Origin: Micromonospora halotolerans
GTDB lineage: Bacteria; Actinomycetota; Actinomycetes; Mycobacteriales; Micromonosporaceae
Direction of reading: 5' to 3'
Length of the DNA: 64,000 nucleotides
NCBI RefSeq assembly: GCF_032108445.1
Contig: NZ_CP134876.1
Coordinates: 930,001-994,000, forward strand
Shown: positions 27,091 through 36,169 of the stretch, in pieces
Position numbering within the stretch: position 1 is the stretch's first letter
Layout: the number at the start of each line of letters is the position of its first letter
The notes under the pieces: generated by a model
Databases searched by the model: none
Told to the model about the DNA's origin: nothing
The model's input: the letters and a program-made list of their open reading frames with translations, nothing else
Translations under genes and position numbers: made by a program

Positions 27091-27648
27091 TCAGACCTCG
27101 AGCAGCTCGTTCTCCTTGTGCTTGACCAGCTCGTCGACGGTGGCGACGAAGCGCTGGGTCAGGTCGTCCAGCTCCTTCTCCGCGCGCCGGCCCTCGTCCT
27201 CGCCGACCTCGCCGTCCTTCACCAGGCGGTCCAGCTCTTCCTTGCCCTTGCGGCGGATGTTGCGGACGGCCACCTTGGCCTCCTCGCCCTTGTGCCGGGC
27301 GACCTTGATCATCTCGCGGCGCCGCTCCTCGGTCATCTGCGGGAGCACGATGCGCAGCTGGTTGCCCTCGTTGTTCGGGTTGACCCCGAGATCCGAATCG
27401 CGGATCGCCTTTTCCATGGCGTTGATCTGCGAGTTGTCGTACGCCTTGATGATCACCATGCGTGGCTCCGGCACGGCGATGGACGCCATCTGCGGCAGCG
27501 GGGTCGGGCTGCCGTAGTAGTCGATGACGATCCGGGAGAACATGGCGGCGTTGGCGCGACCGGTGCGGATCCCGCCGAACTCCTCCTTGGCGTGCTCGAT
27601 GGCCCGCTCCATCTTCTCCTCTGCCTCGAGGAGGGTGTCGTCGATCAC
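27091..27648 (-). CDS. frr: Ribosome recycling factor
   Basis: RRF, with EF-G, splits the post-termination ribosome. The protein has 185 residues, the standard length. Visible landmarks are [29 protein letters not shown]-like [17 protein letters not shown], and the C-terminal helix [19 protein letters not shown]. It follows pyrH by 87 bases in the order tsf-pyrH-frr, which is widely conserved. Confidence 0.98.
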   Translation of the reverse strand: MIDDTLLEAEEKMERAIEHAKEEFGGIRTGRANAAMFSRIVIDYYGSPTPLPQMASIAVPEPRMVIIKAYDNSQINAMEKAIRDSDLGVNPNNEGNQLRIVLPQMTEERRREMIKVARHKGEEAKVAVRNIRRKGKEELDRLVKDGEVGEDEGRRAEKELDDLTQRFVATVDELVKHKENELLEV

Positions 27649-27735
27649 CGGTCTCCTCGCCTCCTTCTGTCGCTCGTCGTGGGCTGTGCTGGTGCTGCTG
27701 TTGTCGGAGGACCGCTGCCGGACCGGCGGTGCCGG

Positions 27736-28503
27736 TCAGGCGGTGATCAGCGTGCCGATCTTCTCACCGCCGACGGCACGGACGATCGTGTCGTCGCCCT
27801 GGGCGCCGAAGACCAGCATCGGCAGGCCGTTCTCCATGCAGAGGCTGAACGCCGCGGCGTCGGCCACCCGCAGGTTGCGGCGCAGCACCTCGGAGAAGGT
27901 GATCGAGTCGAGCTTGCTCGCCGTCGGGTCGATCCGGGGGTCGGCGGTGTAGACGGCGTCCACACCGTTCTTGCTCATCAGCACCACGTCGGCGCGGATC
28001 TCCAGCGCCCGCTGAGCGGCCACCGTGTCGGTGGAGAAGTAGGGCATCCCGGCGCCCGCGCCGAAGATGACCACGCGGCCCTTCTCCAGGTGCCGGATCG
28101 CCCGCAGCGGGATGTACGGCTCGGCGACCTGGGCCATCGTGATGGCGCTCTGCACCCGGGTCTCGATGCCCTCCTTCTCCAGGAAGTCCTGGAGGGCGAG
28201 GCAGTTCATCACCGTGCCCAGCATGCCCATGTAGTCGGCGCGGGCCCGGTCCATGCCCCGCTTCTGCAGCTCGGCGCCGCGGAAGAAGTTGCCGCCGCCG
28301 ACCACCACGGAAACCTGCACGCCGCGGCGCACCACGGTGGCGATCTGCCGGGCGATGGCCTGCACGACGTCGGGGTCGACGCCGATCGCGCCGCCGCCGA
28401 AGACCTCGCCGGAGAGCTTCAGCACCACCCGGCGGGCCCGACCGGGCGGCGGGGCGGTCGGGTCATCCGCCGCCAGGCTCCGGTCACTCACAACCTGCGT
28501 CAT
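27736..28503 (-). CDS. pyrH: Uridylate kinase (UMP kinase)
   Basis: PyrH converts UMP to UDP. The protein has 255 residues with an N-terminal extension of about 20 residues before [18 protein letters not shown], the amino-acid-kinase start. [33 protein letters not shown] and VFGAGAG segments match the hexameric bacterial UMP kinases, which are regulated by GTP and UTP. It lies between tsf and frr; a hairpin at 28577-28620 separates it from tsf. Confidence 0.97.
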   Translation of the reverse strand: MTQVVSDRSLAADDPTAPPPGRARRVVLKLSGEVFGGGAIGVDPDVVQAIARQIATVVRRGVQVSVVVGGGNFFRGAELQKRGMDRARADYMGMLGTVMNCLALQDFLEKEGIETRVQSAITMAQVAEPYIPLRAIRHLEKGRVVIFGAGAGMPYFSTDTVAAQRALEIRADVVLMSKNGVDAVYTADPRIDPTASKLDSITFSEVLRRNLRVADAAAFSLCMENGLPMLVFGAQGDDTIVRAVGGEKIGTLITA

Positions 28504-28576
28504 CCGACCCGCCCCTTCCGTCGCGCACCTCGTGGGCGCCGCGTACCGCGTACCTGCCGCTGCCGACCCTATGTGA

Positions 28577-28620
28577 CGAGGAGGCCGCGGTGCCTGTCAC
28601 GTACACCGGCGGCCTCCTCG
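28577..28620 (-). terminator. Terminator downstream of tsf
   Basis: A perfect 12-bp inverted repeat, CGAGGAGGCCGC (28577-28588) with GCGGCCTCCTCG (28609-28620), has a 20-base loop. It lies 47 bases after the tsf stop and before pyrH. Confidence 0.75.
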
Positions 28621-28667
28621 TCGAAGTTTTCCCTGTGCCCGGGCGCGTCAAGCGCCCGTGCGGCGGC

Positions 28668-29495
28668 TCAGGCCTGACCGACCTCGAACCGCACGAAGCG
28701 GGTCACCTCGATGCCGGCGTCGGCCAGCAGCTGCTTCACCGTCTTCTTGTTGTCGGCGACCGAGGCCTGCTCCAGCAGGACGAAGTCCTTGAAGAAGGCG
28801 TTGACCCGGCCCTCGACGATCTTCGGCAGCGCCGCCTCGGGCTTGTTCTCCTCGCGGGCGGTCTGCTCGGCGATGCGCCGCTCGGACTCGACGGTCTCGG
28901 CCGGGACCTCGTCGCGGGTCAGGTACTTCGGCCGCATGGCGGCGATCTGCATGGCCACGCCGCGGGCGTCCGCGTCGCCGGCCTCGTCAGCCTTGCCGGA
29001 GTACTGCACCAGCACGCCGACCGCCGGGGGCAGGTCCTGGCTCTTGCGGTGCAGGTAGACCGCGGTGGTGCCGTCGAGCTTGGCGAAGCGGTTGAGCACC
29101 AGCTTCTCGCCGATCTTGGCGGACTGCTCCTGGATCAGGTCGGCCACGCTCTTGCCGTCGATGGTGCTGGCGAGCAGCTCCTCGGCGTTGGTCGCGCCGC
29201 TGGCCACACCGTGCTCGACCAGCTGCTGGGCCAGCGCGATGAAGGCGTCGTTCTTGGCGACGAAGTCGGTCTCGCAGTTGAGCTCGAGCAGCGCCTGGCC
29301 GGCGTGGGCGATGAGGCCGTTGGCGGCCGTGCGACCGGCCCGCTTGCCGACGTCCTTGGCGCCCTTGACGCGCAGGATCTCGATGGCCTTGTCGAAGTCG
29401 CCCTCGGCCTCGGTCAGCGCCTTCTTGGAGTCCATCATGCCGGCGCCGGTGAGGTCGCGGAGCTTCTTGACGTCCGCGGCGGTGAAGTTGGACAT
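28668..29495 (-). CDS. tsf: Elongation factor Ts
   Basis: EF-Ts exchanges GDP for GTP on EF-Tu. The protein has 275 residues. The N-terminal UBA-like part contains [25 protein letters not shown], and the core EF-Tu contact motif is present as [16 protein letters not shown]-terminal end [12 protein letters not shown] completes the protein. It follows rpsB; the 134-base gap holds a strong hairpin that could set the tsf:rpsB ratio. Confidence 0.98.
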   Translation of the reverse strand: MSNFTAADVKKLRDLTGAGMMDSKKALTEAEGDFDKAIEILRVKGAKDVGKRAGRTAANGLIAHAGQALLELNCETDFVAKNDAFIALAQQLVEHGVASGATNAEELLASTIDGKSVADLIQEQSAKIGEKLVLNRFAKLDGTTAVYLHRKSQDLPPAVGVLVQYSGKADEAGDADARGVAMQIAAMRPKYLTRDEVPAETVESERRIAEQTAREENKPEAALPKIVEGRVNAFFKDFVLLEQASVADNKKTVKQLLADAGIEVTRFVRFEVGQA

Positions 29496-29578
29496 GACTC
29501 TCTCTTCGGTGTTTGAGACTGCGTTCGAATGTCTGGCTGCCGGTTACCCGGATCCGGGCCGGTTCTGCCCGGCGTACC

Positions 29579-29623
29579 CGTCGCGCCCCACCGACCGCGA
29601 AAACGGACGGTGGGGACGCGACG
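29579..29623 (-). terminator. rpsB-tsf intercistronic hairpin
   Basis: A 15-bp stem with one bulged base (arms 29579-29593 and 29608-29623) lies 6 bases after the rpsB stop. As a terminator or attenuator it would reduce transcription into tsf. Confidence 0.65.
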
Positions 29624-29629
29624 GCGAGA

Positions 29630-30514
29630 TCACTCCGCGGCGGCGGTCGCCGGCTGCTCGGCGGTCGCGGGCTGCTCGGCGGCGGGCGCCGGCTGCTCGG
29701 CGGTGGCGGGCTGCTCGTCGGCCTTCTTCGGCTCCTCGAGCAGCTCGCGCTCCCACTCGGCCAGCGGCTCGTCGGCGCCGACCTGGCCCGGCTCCGGCTT
29801 CTCGTCGCCGCCACGGCCACGGCCGGAGCGGGCGATCAGACCGTCGGCCACGGCGGCGGCGACGACCTTGGTCAGCAGCTCGGCCGAGCGGATCGCGTCG
29901 TCGTTGCCCGGGATCGGGAAGTCGACCTCGTCCGGGTCGCAGTTGGTGTCGAGCACGGCGATCACCGGGATGCCCAGCTTGCGGGCCTCGTCGACGGCGA
30001 TGTGCTCCTTCTTGGTGTCGACGATCCAGACCGCGGCCGGGAGCTTCTGCATGTCGCGGAGGCCACCGAGGGTCTTGGTCAGCTTCACCTTCTCGCGGGA
30101 GAGCTGCAGGGTCTCCTTCTTGGTGTAACCGGCGGCGGTGCCGCTCAGGTCACCCAGGGCCTCCAGCTCCTTCATCCGCTGCAGCCGCTTGTACACCGTC
30201 TGGAAGTTGGTCAGCATGCCGCCGAGCCAGCGGTGGTTCACGTACGGCTGGCCGACCCGGGTCGCCTGCTCGGCGATGGCCTCCTGGGCCTGCTTCTTGG
30301 TGCCGACGAAGAGGATGCTGCCGCCCCCGGCCACCGTGGTGCGCACGAACTCGTACGCCTTCTCGATGTAGTCGAGGGTCTGGCGCAGGTCGATGATGTA
30401 GATACCGTTGCGCTCGGTGAAGATGAAGCGCTTCATCTTCGGGTTCCAGCGCCGGGTCTGGTGCCCGAAGTGGACACCGCTCTCCAGCAGCTGACGCATG
30501 GTCACGACGGCCAT
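29630..30514 (-). CDS. rpsB: 30S ribosomal protein S2 with Gln/Pro/Ala repeat tail
   Basis: S2 is a component of the small subunit needed for S1 binding. The protein has 294 residues. The core begins [28 protein letters not shown] and includes [19 protein letters not shown] and [27 protein letters not shown]. The last 35 or so residues form repeats of [11 protein letters not shown], longer than the standard S2 C-terminus but common in high-GC actinobacteria. It is the first gene of the rpsB-tsf-pyrH-frr cluster, with its promoter region in 30515-30752. Confidence 0.98.
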   Translation of the reverse strand: MAVVTMRQLLESGVHFGHQTRRWNPKMKRFIFTERNGIYIIDLRQTLDYIEKAYEFVRTTVAGGGSILFVGTKKQAQEAIAEQATRVGQPYVNHRWLGGMLTNFQTVYKRLQRMKELEALGDLSGTAAGYTKKETLQLSREKVKLTKTLGGLRDMQKLPAAVWIVDTKKEHIAVDEARKLGIPVIAVLDTNCDPDEVDFPIPGNDDAIRSAELLTKVVAAAVADGLIARSGRGRGGDEKPEPGQVGADEPLAEWERELLEEPKKADEQPATAEQPAPAAEQPATAEQPATAAAE

Positions 30515-30832
30515 GGTGGGTACTCCCTGTTTGTCCCTGGTTGTCCCGTCCGGCCGGCGGCCGGACGCCTGGCGCCCGGTCGCCGGCCATGATGGGCCCG
30601 ATCAGGGATCGGGACCAGGGAGGCCGCCGCCCCACGAGATCCGTGGAGAGGGCGCGCGAGGTCGACCGCGCAAGGCGGTCGCCAGTCGACCAGTGTACGC
30701 CCCTTTCCCGCCCCCCGGTCCCGGGGTTCGGGAACGCCCATCCGGTCCCTTTTCGGGCACGCTTCGCACGGCGTGCCCGAGCCCTGCTGCCGAGGGCCAC
30801 ACGCGGACCGCCAGGCCGGCCGCCGGGGCCGG
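30515..30832. other. rpsB 5' control region, no gene
   Basis: 318 bases between the rpsB start and the end of the upstream membrane-protein gene. It holds the 30753-30780 terminator and the putative rpsB promoter: TACACT on the minus strand at 30697-30692 could be the -10, giving a leader of about 170 bases. The leader may carry an S2 autoregulatory site, but none can be identified with certainty. Confidence 0.5.
30753..30780 (-). terminator. Terminator downstream of the repeat-bearing membrane protein
   Basis: A perfect 10-bp stem, TCGGGCACGC (30753-30762) with GCGTGCCCGA (30771-30780), has an 8-base loop. It lies 52 bases after the stop of the gene at 30833-31897. Confidence 0.7.
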
Positions 30833-31897
30833 TCAGCGGGCGGCGAGGGCGGCGGCGAGGAAGAGCACCAGTCCGACGGTCAGGTAGGCGGTCGGCGGGC
30901 GGAGCCAGCCGCGGCTGCCGTCGGCGAGCGCCAGCCCTCCGGTGCGCAGCCCGTACAGGCCGGTGCCGAAGATCGGCAACCCGACCACCAGGAACGTGCC
31001 CACCACGACGTGCGAGGTGGAGACCGGGTCACCGACCAGGCCGCGCAGCAGCACCCGCAGCGCGGGGACCTCCAGGACCAGCACCATCACCGCGAGCAGC
31101 ACCGCGAGGGCCGGGCGGCGGGTCCGGTAGACGCCGTCGCCGGGCGGCGGGCCGTCGGGCCGGGGTACGACCGACGGCATGGGGCCGGTCGGCATCTCCA
31201 GCGGGTGCGGCGTCGACGCGACCGCCGCCTCCGGCGCGGGGCCGCCCGGGCGCTCCCCGACGATCAACGGGGTCGCGCCGCCGGGGGTGGGCCGGTCCCC
31301 CACCGTGATCGGCGTCGGGCCGGCCTGGGCCGGCCCGGCCGGCCGGGCCGACTCGACGACCGGGTAGCCACCCACCGGGCCGGAACGCAACGGGTCGGCG
31401 GCGAGCGGACCGGCGGCGCGGTCCGCGGCGAGCGGACCGGCGGAGTCGCGGGCCGGGTAGGCGCCCACCGGGTCCGAACGCAGCGGGTCGGCGGGGCGGT
31501 CAGCGGCGAGCGGACCGGCGGACTCGCGGGCCGGGTAGCCGCCCACCGGGTCCGAACGGAGCGGGTCGGCGGTGCGGTCGGCGCCGAGCGGGTCGACGGA
31601 CTCGCGGGCCGCCCGGCGGCCGCCGCGCTCCCCCGGTAGCTCGCCGGAGGTCTCCACCGGGTCGTCCAGCCGGTGCGGCCGCCAGCCGCCCGTGTCGTCG
31701 CCCAGCGGGTCGGCCGACCCGAACCGGGCCGGGTCGCCGTACCGGTTCTCGCCCGTGCGCTGCTCCGGCGCCGGGAAGTCGTCGTCGCGGTAGCGCGGTT
31801 CGCCGGTGGCGCGCCAGTCCGGCTCGTACCCGCGGTCGCTCCAGTGCGACCCCTGCTGATCGTCGGGAAAGCTCCGTCGTCCGTCCACGACCGGCAC
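30833..31897 (-). CDS. Membrane protein with repeated Asp/Pro/Arg-rich N-terminus
   Basis: The protein has 354 residues from GTG 31897 (GTG 31888 possible). The first 250 residues are hydrophilic and probably disordered, with a 26-residue unit ([20 protein letters not shown]) repeated nearly three times between about residues 106 and 180. Three or four membrane helices follow ([58 protein letters not shown]). No family or function is recognised. It is divergent from yraN. Confidence 0.75.
   Translation of the reverse strand: MPVVDGRRSFPDDQQGSHWSDRGYEPDWRATGEPRYRDDDFPAPEQRTGENRYGDPARFGSADPLGDDTGGWRPHRLDDPVETSGELPGERGGRRAARESVDPLGADRTADPLRSDPVGGYPARESAGPLAADRPADPLRSDPVGAYPARDSAGPLAADRAAGPLAADPLRSGPVGGYPVVESARPAGPAQAGPTPITVGDRPTPGGATPLIVGERPGGPAPEAAVASTPHPLEMPTGPMPSVVPRPDGPPPGDGVYRTRRPALAVLLAVMVLVLEVPALRVLLRGLVGDPVSTSHVVVGTFLVVGLPIFGTGLYGLRTGGLALADGSRGWLRPPTAYLTVGLVLFLAAALAAR
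31358..31582. repeat. 78-bp in-frame tandem repeat
   Basis: Nearly three copies of a 78-bp unit encode the 26-residue repeat in the gene at 30833-31897. The copies differ by a few substitutions and one small insertion in the last unit. Confidence 0.75.
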
Positions 31898-32118
31898 GGT
31901 ATTCGACCGGCACCACGCGCGCCATCCGGGTCACTCGTCGCATCGCCGCTGGTCACGGACGACATAGCCGGTCATCACGGGCACTCCGTGCAGCGGCGCC
32001 CCGTGCGGCCTAGCACAGCGGCAGCATGATCGTGCGTCCGTCCACAGGGGCACCCGCCCTCCACAGGCCGCCCCGCTCGGAACCCACCGCCGGCCCGCCG
32101 GCCCGCACGCTGGCCGGC

Positions 32119-32478
32119 ATGACGAAGCGGAACCAGGCCGTCGGGGCGTACGGCGAGCGGTGCGCGGTCCGGCACCTGATCGCGGCGGGGCTGCGCCCGG
32201 TCGCCCGGAACTGGCGGTGCCCCGAGGGGGAGATCGACATCATCGCCTGGGAGGGGCCGGTGCTCGCCTTCTGCGAGGTGAAGACCCGGCGTACGGAGGA
32301 CTTCGGCAGCCCGGCCGAGGCGGTGGTGCGGGCCAAGGCGCGCCGGCTGCGCGGGCTGGCGGCGCGCTGGCTCGCCGCGACGGGCACCACGGCCGAGGAG
32401 GTCCGCTTCGACGTCCTGGCGGTCCGGCTGCCGGTCGCCGGGCCGGCCCGGGTCGAGCACCTGAGGGGCGCGTTCTGA
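32119..32478 (+). CDS. YraN family (UPF0102) nuclease-like protein
   Basis: The protein has 119 residues from the ATG at 32119; upstream in-frame sequence to 32026 is intergenic and was excluded. The restriction-endonuclease-like core is RNWRCPEGEIDIIAW followed by LAFCEVKTRR, giving the E-I-D...E-V-K pattern. The biochemical role of YraN is unknown. It is the first of three co-directional genes yraN-yifB-dprA, separated by 2 bases from yifB. Confidence 0.92.
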   Translation: MTKRNQAVGAYGERCAVRHLIAAGLRPVARNWRCPEGEIDIIAWEGPVLAFCEVKTRRTEDFGSPAEAVVRAKARRLRGLAARWLAATGTTAEEVRFDVLAVRLPVAGPARVEHLRGAF

Positions 32479-32480
32479 CC

Positions 32481-34001
32481 ATGAGCTATGCGAAAGTGCT
32501 CTGCGTCGGCCTGGTCGGGATGGCCGGGCACGTGGTCGAGGTGGAGGCCGACCTGGCCCCCGGCCTGCCGGGCGTGGTGATCTCGGGCCTGCCCGACACC
32601 GCGCTGCACGAGGCCCGGGACCGGGTCCGCGCGGCCATCGTCAACTCGGGCCAGAAGTGGCCGAACCGCCGGATCACCCTCAACCTGCTGCCGGCCACCC
32701 TGCCGAAGTACGGCTCCGCCTTCGACCTGGCCATCGCCGTGGCCGTGCTCGGCGGCTCGGGTGAGCTGCCGCTCGTGCCGCTGGACGCCACGGTGGTCCT
32801 CGGCGAGCTGGGCCTCGACGGCACCGTCCGTCCGGTCCGCGGCGTGCTGCCGATGGTGGCCGCCGCGGCACGGGCCGGATTCACCCACGTCGTGGTGCCG
32901 GCCGGCAACGCCGCCGAGGCGGCGGTGATCCCCGGCGTCCACGTCCGCGCCGTCGACACCCTGCACCGGCTGGTCGCCTTCGTCCGGGACGGCACGCCGC
33001 TGCTCACCCCGCCGGCCGACGCGCCCACTCCGGTGACCGGCGGGCCGGATCTCGCCGACGTGGCGGGGCAGCGGCTCGGCCGCCGGGCGCTGGAGGTGGC
33101 GGCGGCCGGCGGGCACCACCTCGCGCTGCTCGGCCCGCCGGGCGCCGGCAAGACCATGCTCGCCGAGCGGCTGCCGTCGGTCCTGCCGGAGCTCGACGAC
33201 GACGCCGCCCTGGAGGTCACCGCCCTGCACTCGATCGCCGGCCTGCTGCCGCCCGGTGGCCGACTGCTCCGCCGGCCCCCGTTCCAGGCCCCACACCACA
33301 CCGCCACCGTGCCGGCGCTGGTGGGCGGCGGGTCCGGGCTGGCCCGGCCCGGGGCGGTGTCGCTGGCCCACCGGGGCGTCCTCTTCCTCGACGAGGCCGC
33401 CGAGTTCAGCAAGGGTGCACTGGAGGCGTTGCGCCAGCCGCTGGAGAACGGCCGGGTCCAGGTCGCCCGGTCCCAGGGCTCCACCGAATACCCGGCCCGC
33501 ACGCAGCTGGTGCTGGCCGCCAACCCGTGTCCCTGCGCGAAGCCGTCGGGCGACGTCGACTGCCAGTGCACGCCACTGGCTCGGCGGCGTTATCTGGGCC
33601 GGCTCTCCGGCCCGCTGCTCGACCGGGTCGACGTGCAGGTGCGGCTGCCCCCGGTCCGCGCGGCGGAGCTGATGCAGACCGGCACTCCCAACGAGTCGTC
33701 CGCGACGGTCGCGGCCCGGGTCGCCGAGGCGCGCCGGGCCGCCGCCGACCGCTGGGCCTCGACCGGCCGGCGGCTCAACGCCGAGATCCCCGGCCCGTAC
33801 CTGCGCCGGCCGCCGTGGCGCCTGCCCGGGCGGGACACCGGGGAGCTGCGGAAGCGGCTCGACACCGGTTCGCTGTCGGCGCGCGGCTTCGACCGGGTCA
33901 TCCGGCTCGCCTGGACCATCGCCGACCTCGACGGGCGGGGCCGCCCCGACGGCGGGGACATCGCGGAGGCCATCCAACTGAGGACGGGAGAGGGCTCATG
34001 A
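32481..34001 (+). CDS. YifB family Mg-chelatase-like ATPase (ComM-like)
   Basis: The protein has 506 residues. The N-terminal ChlI/lon-protease-like domain reads GLVGMAGHVVEVEADLAPGLPG. The AAA+ ATPase has Walker A GPPGAGKTML near residue 218 and Walker B GVLFLDEAAEF. The C-terminal domain contains cysteines in ANPCPCAKPSGDVDCQCTP that could bind zinc. The family includes ComM, a hexameric helicase that promotes branch migration in natural transformation. It overlaps dprA by 4 bases, linking it to DNA uptake or recombination. Confidence 0.93.
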   Translation: MSYAKVLCVGLVGMAGHVVEVEADLAPGLPGVVISGLPDTALHEARDRVRAAIVNSGQKWPNRRITLNLLPATLPKYGSAFDLAIAVAVLGGSGELPLVPLDATVVLGELGLDGTVRPVRGVLPMVAAAARAGFTHVVVPAGNAAEAAVIPGVHVRAVDTLHRLVAFVRDGTPLLTPPADAPTPVTGGPDLADVAGQRLGRRALEVAAAGGHHLALLGPPGAGKTMLAERLPSVLPELDDDAALEVTALHSIAGLLPPGGRLLRRPPFQAPHHTATVPALVGGGSGLARPGAVSLAHRGVLFLDEAAEFSKGALEALRQPLENGRVQVARSQGSTEYPARTQLVLAANPCPCAKPSGDVDCQCTPLARRRYLGRLSGPLLDRVDVQVRLPPVRAAELMQTGTPNESSATVAARVAEARRAAADRWASTGRRLNAEIPGPYLRRPPWRLPGRDTGELRKRLDTGSLSARGFDRVIRLAWTIADLDGRGRPDGGDIAEAIQLRTGEGS

Positions 34002-35236
34002 GCGACACCGAGGACCGCCTGCTGGCGCGGGTGGCGCTGACCTGGCTCGCCGAGCCCGGCACCCGGTCGGTGCACCGGCTGGTCGACCAGCTCGGCCCGG
34101 TCGCGGCACTCGACCTGCTCCTGGACGGCGGCGCGCCGGACTCGGCGCTCCGGTCCGCCGTGGCGGCCCGCACCACTGCAGGTGACGCGCGAGCGGTGGC
34201 GGAGCAGGCGCTGCGCCGCACCGAGCGGCTCGGCGCGCGGATGGTGACCCCCGAGGACGGGGAGTGGCCGGCCCGGGTGGCGGACCTGCGCGCGCTCCAC
34301 CTGTCCGGGACCGGCCGCCGGGTCGACCTGGAGACCGCCCCACCGCTCTGCTTCTGGGTACGCGGGGCGTGGCCGCTGGACGAGGCGTTGGCGCGATCGG
34401 TCGCCGTGGTGGGCGCCCGGGCGGCCACCCCGTACGGCACGCACGTCGCCACCGAGCTGGGCTACGGGCTGGCCGACCGGGACTGGACGGTGGTCTCCGG
34501 CGGGGCGTTCGGCATCGACTCCGCCGCGCACCGAGGCGCGCTGACCGCCGGCGGGCTCACGGTCGCCGTGCTGGCCTGCGGGCTGGACCGCCCGTACCCG
34601 ATGGGCAACGCCGCGCTGTTCGACCGGATCGCCGAGAGTGGCCTGCTCCTGAGCGAGTGGATGCCCGGGGCGGAACCGCTGCGGCCCCGGTTCCTCATCC
34701 GCAACCGGGTGATCGCGGCGGCGACCGTGGGCACGGTGCTCGTCGAGGCGTCGGCCCGCAGCGGCGCCACCCAGACGCTCAACCGCGCGATCGGCGTGGG
34801 GCGGCCGGCGATGGTGGTGCCGGGGCCGGTCACCTCGGCCATGTCGGTGGGCGCACACGAGGTGCTCCGCGAGCAGCCCAACGCCCGGCTCGTGACCGGC
34901 ACCGCCCACGTGCTGGAGGAGGTGGGCCGGATCGGGCACGACCTGGCACCGCCCGCCCGCGCGCCGGAACGCCCCCGGGACCGGCTCGACGACGAGGCGG
35001 CCCAGGTGCTGGAGGCGCTGCCCCGGCGGAAGGCGATCGGCCTGGAGCGCGTCGCCGCGCGCGCCGGGGTGGACCTGCGCACCGCGATGCGCAAGCTCTC
35101 CATGTTGGAGGAACTGGCCATGGTGGTGCGCCGCGACGACGGCTACGCCCTCGCGCCGCCGCCGGAGCGCGGGACCGGGGGCGGCCGGGCGCCGACGGGC
35201 GTCGGCCCGGGGCCGTCCGCCGCTCCCCGGGGCTGA
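33998..35236 (+). CDS. dprA: DNA-processing protein DprA
   Basis: DprA loads RecA on incoming single-stranded DNA. The protein has 412 residues with a Rossmann-like core: VAVVGARAATPYG, VVSGGAFGIDSAAHRGAL, LACGLDRPYPMGNAALF, and SARSGATQTLNRAIG. An N-terminal helical (SAM-like) region and a C-terminal winged-helix (VLEALPRRKAIGLERVAARAGVD) are present. It starts at 33998 within the end of yifB (ATGA overlap). Natural competence is not shown here; the yraN-yifB-dprA set is conserved in many actinobacteria. Confidence 0.95.
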   Translation: MSDTEDRLLARVALTWLAEPGTRSVHRLVDQLGPVAALDLLLDGGAPDSALRSAVAARTTAGDARAVAEQALRRTERLGARMVTPEDGEWPARVADLRALHLSGTGRRVDLETAPPLCFWVRGAWPLDEALARSVAVVGARAATPYGTHVATELGYGLADRDWTVVSGGAFGIDSAAHRGALTAGGLTVAVLACGLDRPYPMGNAALFDRIAESGLLLSEWMPGAEPLRPRFLIRNRVIAAATVGTVLVEASARSGATQTLNRAIGVGRPAMVVPGPVTSAMSVGAHEVLREQPNARLVTGTAHVLEEVGRIGHDLAPPARAPERPRDRLDDEAAQVLEALPRRKAIGLERVAARAGVDLRTAMRKLSMLEELAMVVRRDDGYALAPPPERGTGGGRAPTGVGPGPSAAPRG

Positions 35237-35260
35237 CCCCGCCCGAGCCTGTCCATGCGC

Positions 35261-35602
35261 TCAGTCGCCCTCGAACCGGATCTCGGCGTCGCGACTGCTC
35301 AGGCAGCGCCGGGCCAGAAGGGCCAGCCGGCGGACCTGGTCGACCTCCGCCGGCGCCCGGGCCACCTCGGCCAGGCAGCGCAGCTCGGCCAGCAGTTGCG
35401 GCACCCCCTCGACGTCCACCACCAGCTCACCGAGCGGGTCGACCCGGTCCAGCAGCGGCGTGCGACCGCCGCCCCGCACCCGCTTGAGCAGGTCCAGCAG
35501 GACATCCTGCGGGTCCGCCACCACCTCGGTCGAGACGTACGACGGCCGGCGGCGAACGGGCCCGGCCCGCACCTGCCGGTAGAGGACGGCATCCACCCCC
35601 AC
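35261..35602 (-). CDS. Small conserved-looking protein of unknown function
   Basis: The protein has 113 residues from a GTG at 35602, with a strong GGGAGGAGGGA site about 7 bases upstream. The composition is balanced, helical and acidic (VDPLGELVVDVEGVPQLLAELR, EVDQVRRLALLARRCLSS), unlike frame-shadow translations. No motif was recognised. It is convergent with dprA. Confidence 0.6.
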   Translation of the reverse strand: MGVDAVLYRQVRAGPVRRRPSYVSTEVVADPQDVLLDLLKRVRGGGRTPLLDRVDPLGELVVDVEGVPQLLAELRCLAEVARAPAEVDQVRRLALLARRCLSSRDAEIRFEGD

Positions 35603-35790
35603 GCTCGGTCCCTCCTCCCGCCGGCGTCACCACCCCGGGGACGCCCGTTCCGATCGGTCTCGCGAATCACCCTTCCGCGCCGCCACCACGCCGGACGCCC
35701 CAGCGCCCGGCCGCCCGCCGTGACGGGGTGTCGGCACCCGTGGGCAACGCCGCCGTTCGCCCGACGCGACCCGGGAACGTTGCCACTGTC

Positions 35791-35806
35791 CTGTTCGTAG
35801 GAACAG
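35791..35806. promoter_or_regulatory. Isolated palindrome CTGTTC-GTAG-GAACAG
   Basis: A perfect 6-4-6 palindrome in AT-richer context, about 360 bases upstream of xerC and 190 upstream of the GTG of the divergent small gene. It may be an operator; the binding protein is unknown. Confidence 0.35.
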
Positions 35807-35932
35807 TTTCCCCTGTCCAGGCCCAGGTCAGCCACCCCGAACGGCGCGCCGCGTCAGGTCCGGTTTCCGGCGCGCTGCCGACCGGACCGCCCGCCCCGCC
35901 GACCGTCGATGCGCTCCGGCGCCGGGGCGGGT

Positions 35933-36085
35933 GGTCGGCCGCCACGGGCCCGCCGCTCTCACGCCCGGCGGCGCTCGGCCGCCACCAGCCCGCCGCTCTC
36001 ACGCCGGAGCGGCGGTGGGACGCCACCGGCCGGCCGCACTGGCGCCGGAGCGCTGGTGGGCCGCCACCGGCCCGCGCCCGTACGC
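35933..36085. repeat. 41-bp minisatellite upstream of xerC
   Basis: Units of 40, 41 and 41 bases (35933-35972, 35973-36013, 36014-36054) plus a partial fourth unit (36055-36085). Each begins GGT.GG.CGCCAC.GGCC and the first two end with CGCCGCTCTCACGCC. The unit is not a multiple of three and is not coding. Confidence 0.75.
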
Positions 36086-36169
36086 TGAACCGGTGTCTCC
36101 CGACCGCCCGTCCACCACGCCGGAGCGCCCCGGGTGCCCCCGGTGCCGGCCAGCCCGCCGGAGTCCCCG

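Larger units (their letters stand above)
35603..36169. other. Long intergenic region upstream of xerC
   Basis: 567 bases without a convincing gene. It holds an imperfect minisatellite at 35933-36085 and a 6-4-6 palindrome CTGTTCGTAGGAACAG at 35791-35806 that resembles the E. coli CTGT-N8-ACAG LexA form, not the usual actinobacterial SOS box. Short ORFs across it have repeat-driven composition and no ribosome binding site. Confidence 0.6.

Noticed and set aside
35933..36085. The 41-bp repeat considered as a CRISPR array
   Set aside because: Units are contiguous with no spacers, divergence runs through the entire unit, and no cas genes are present.
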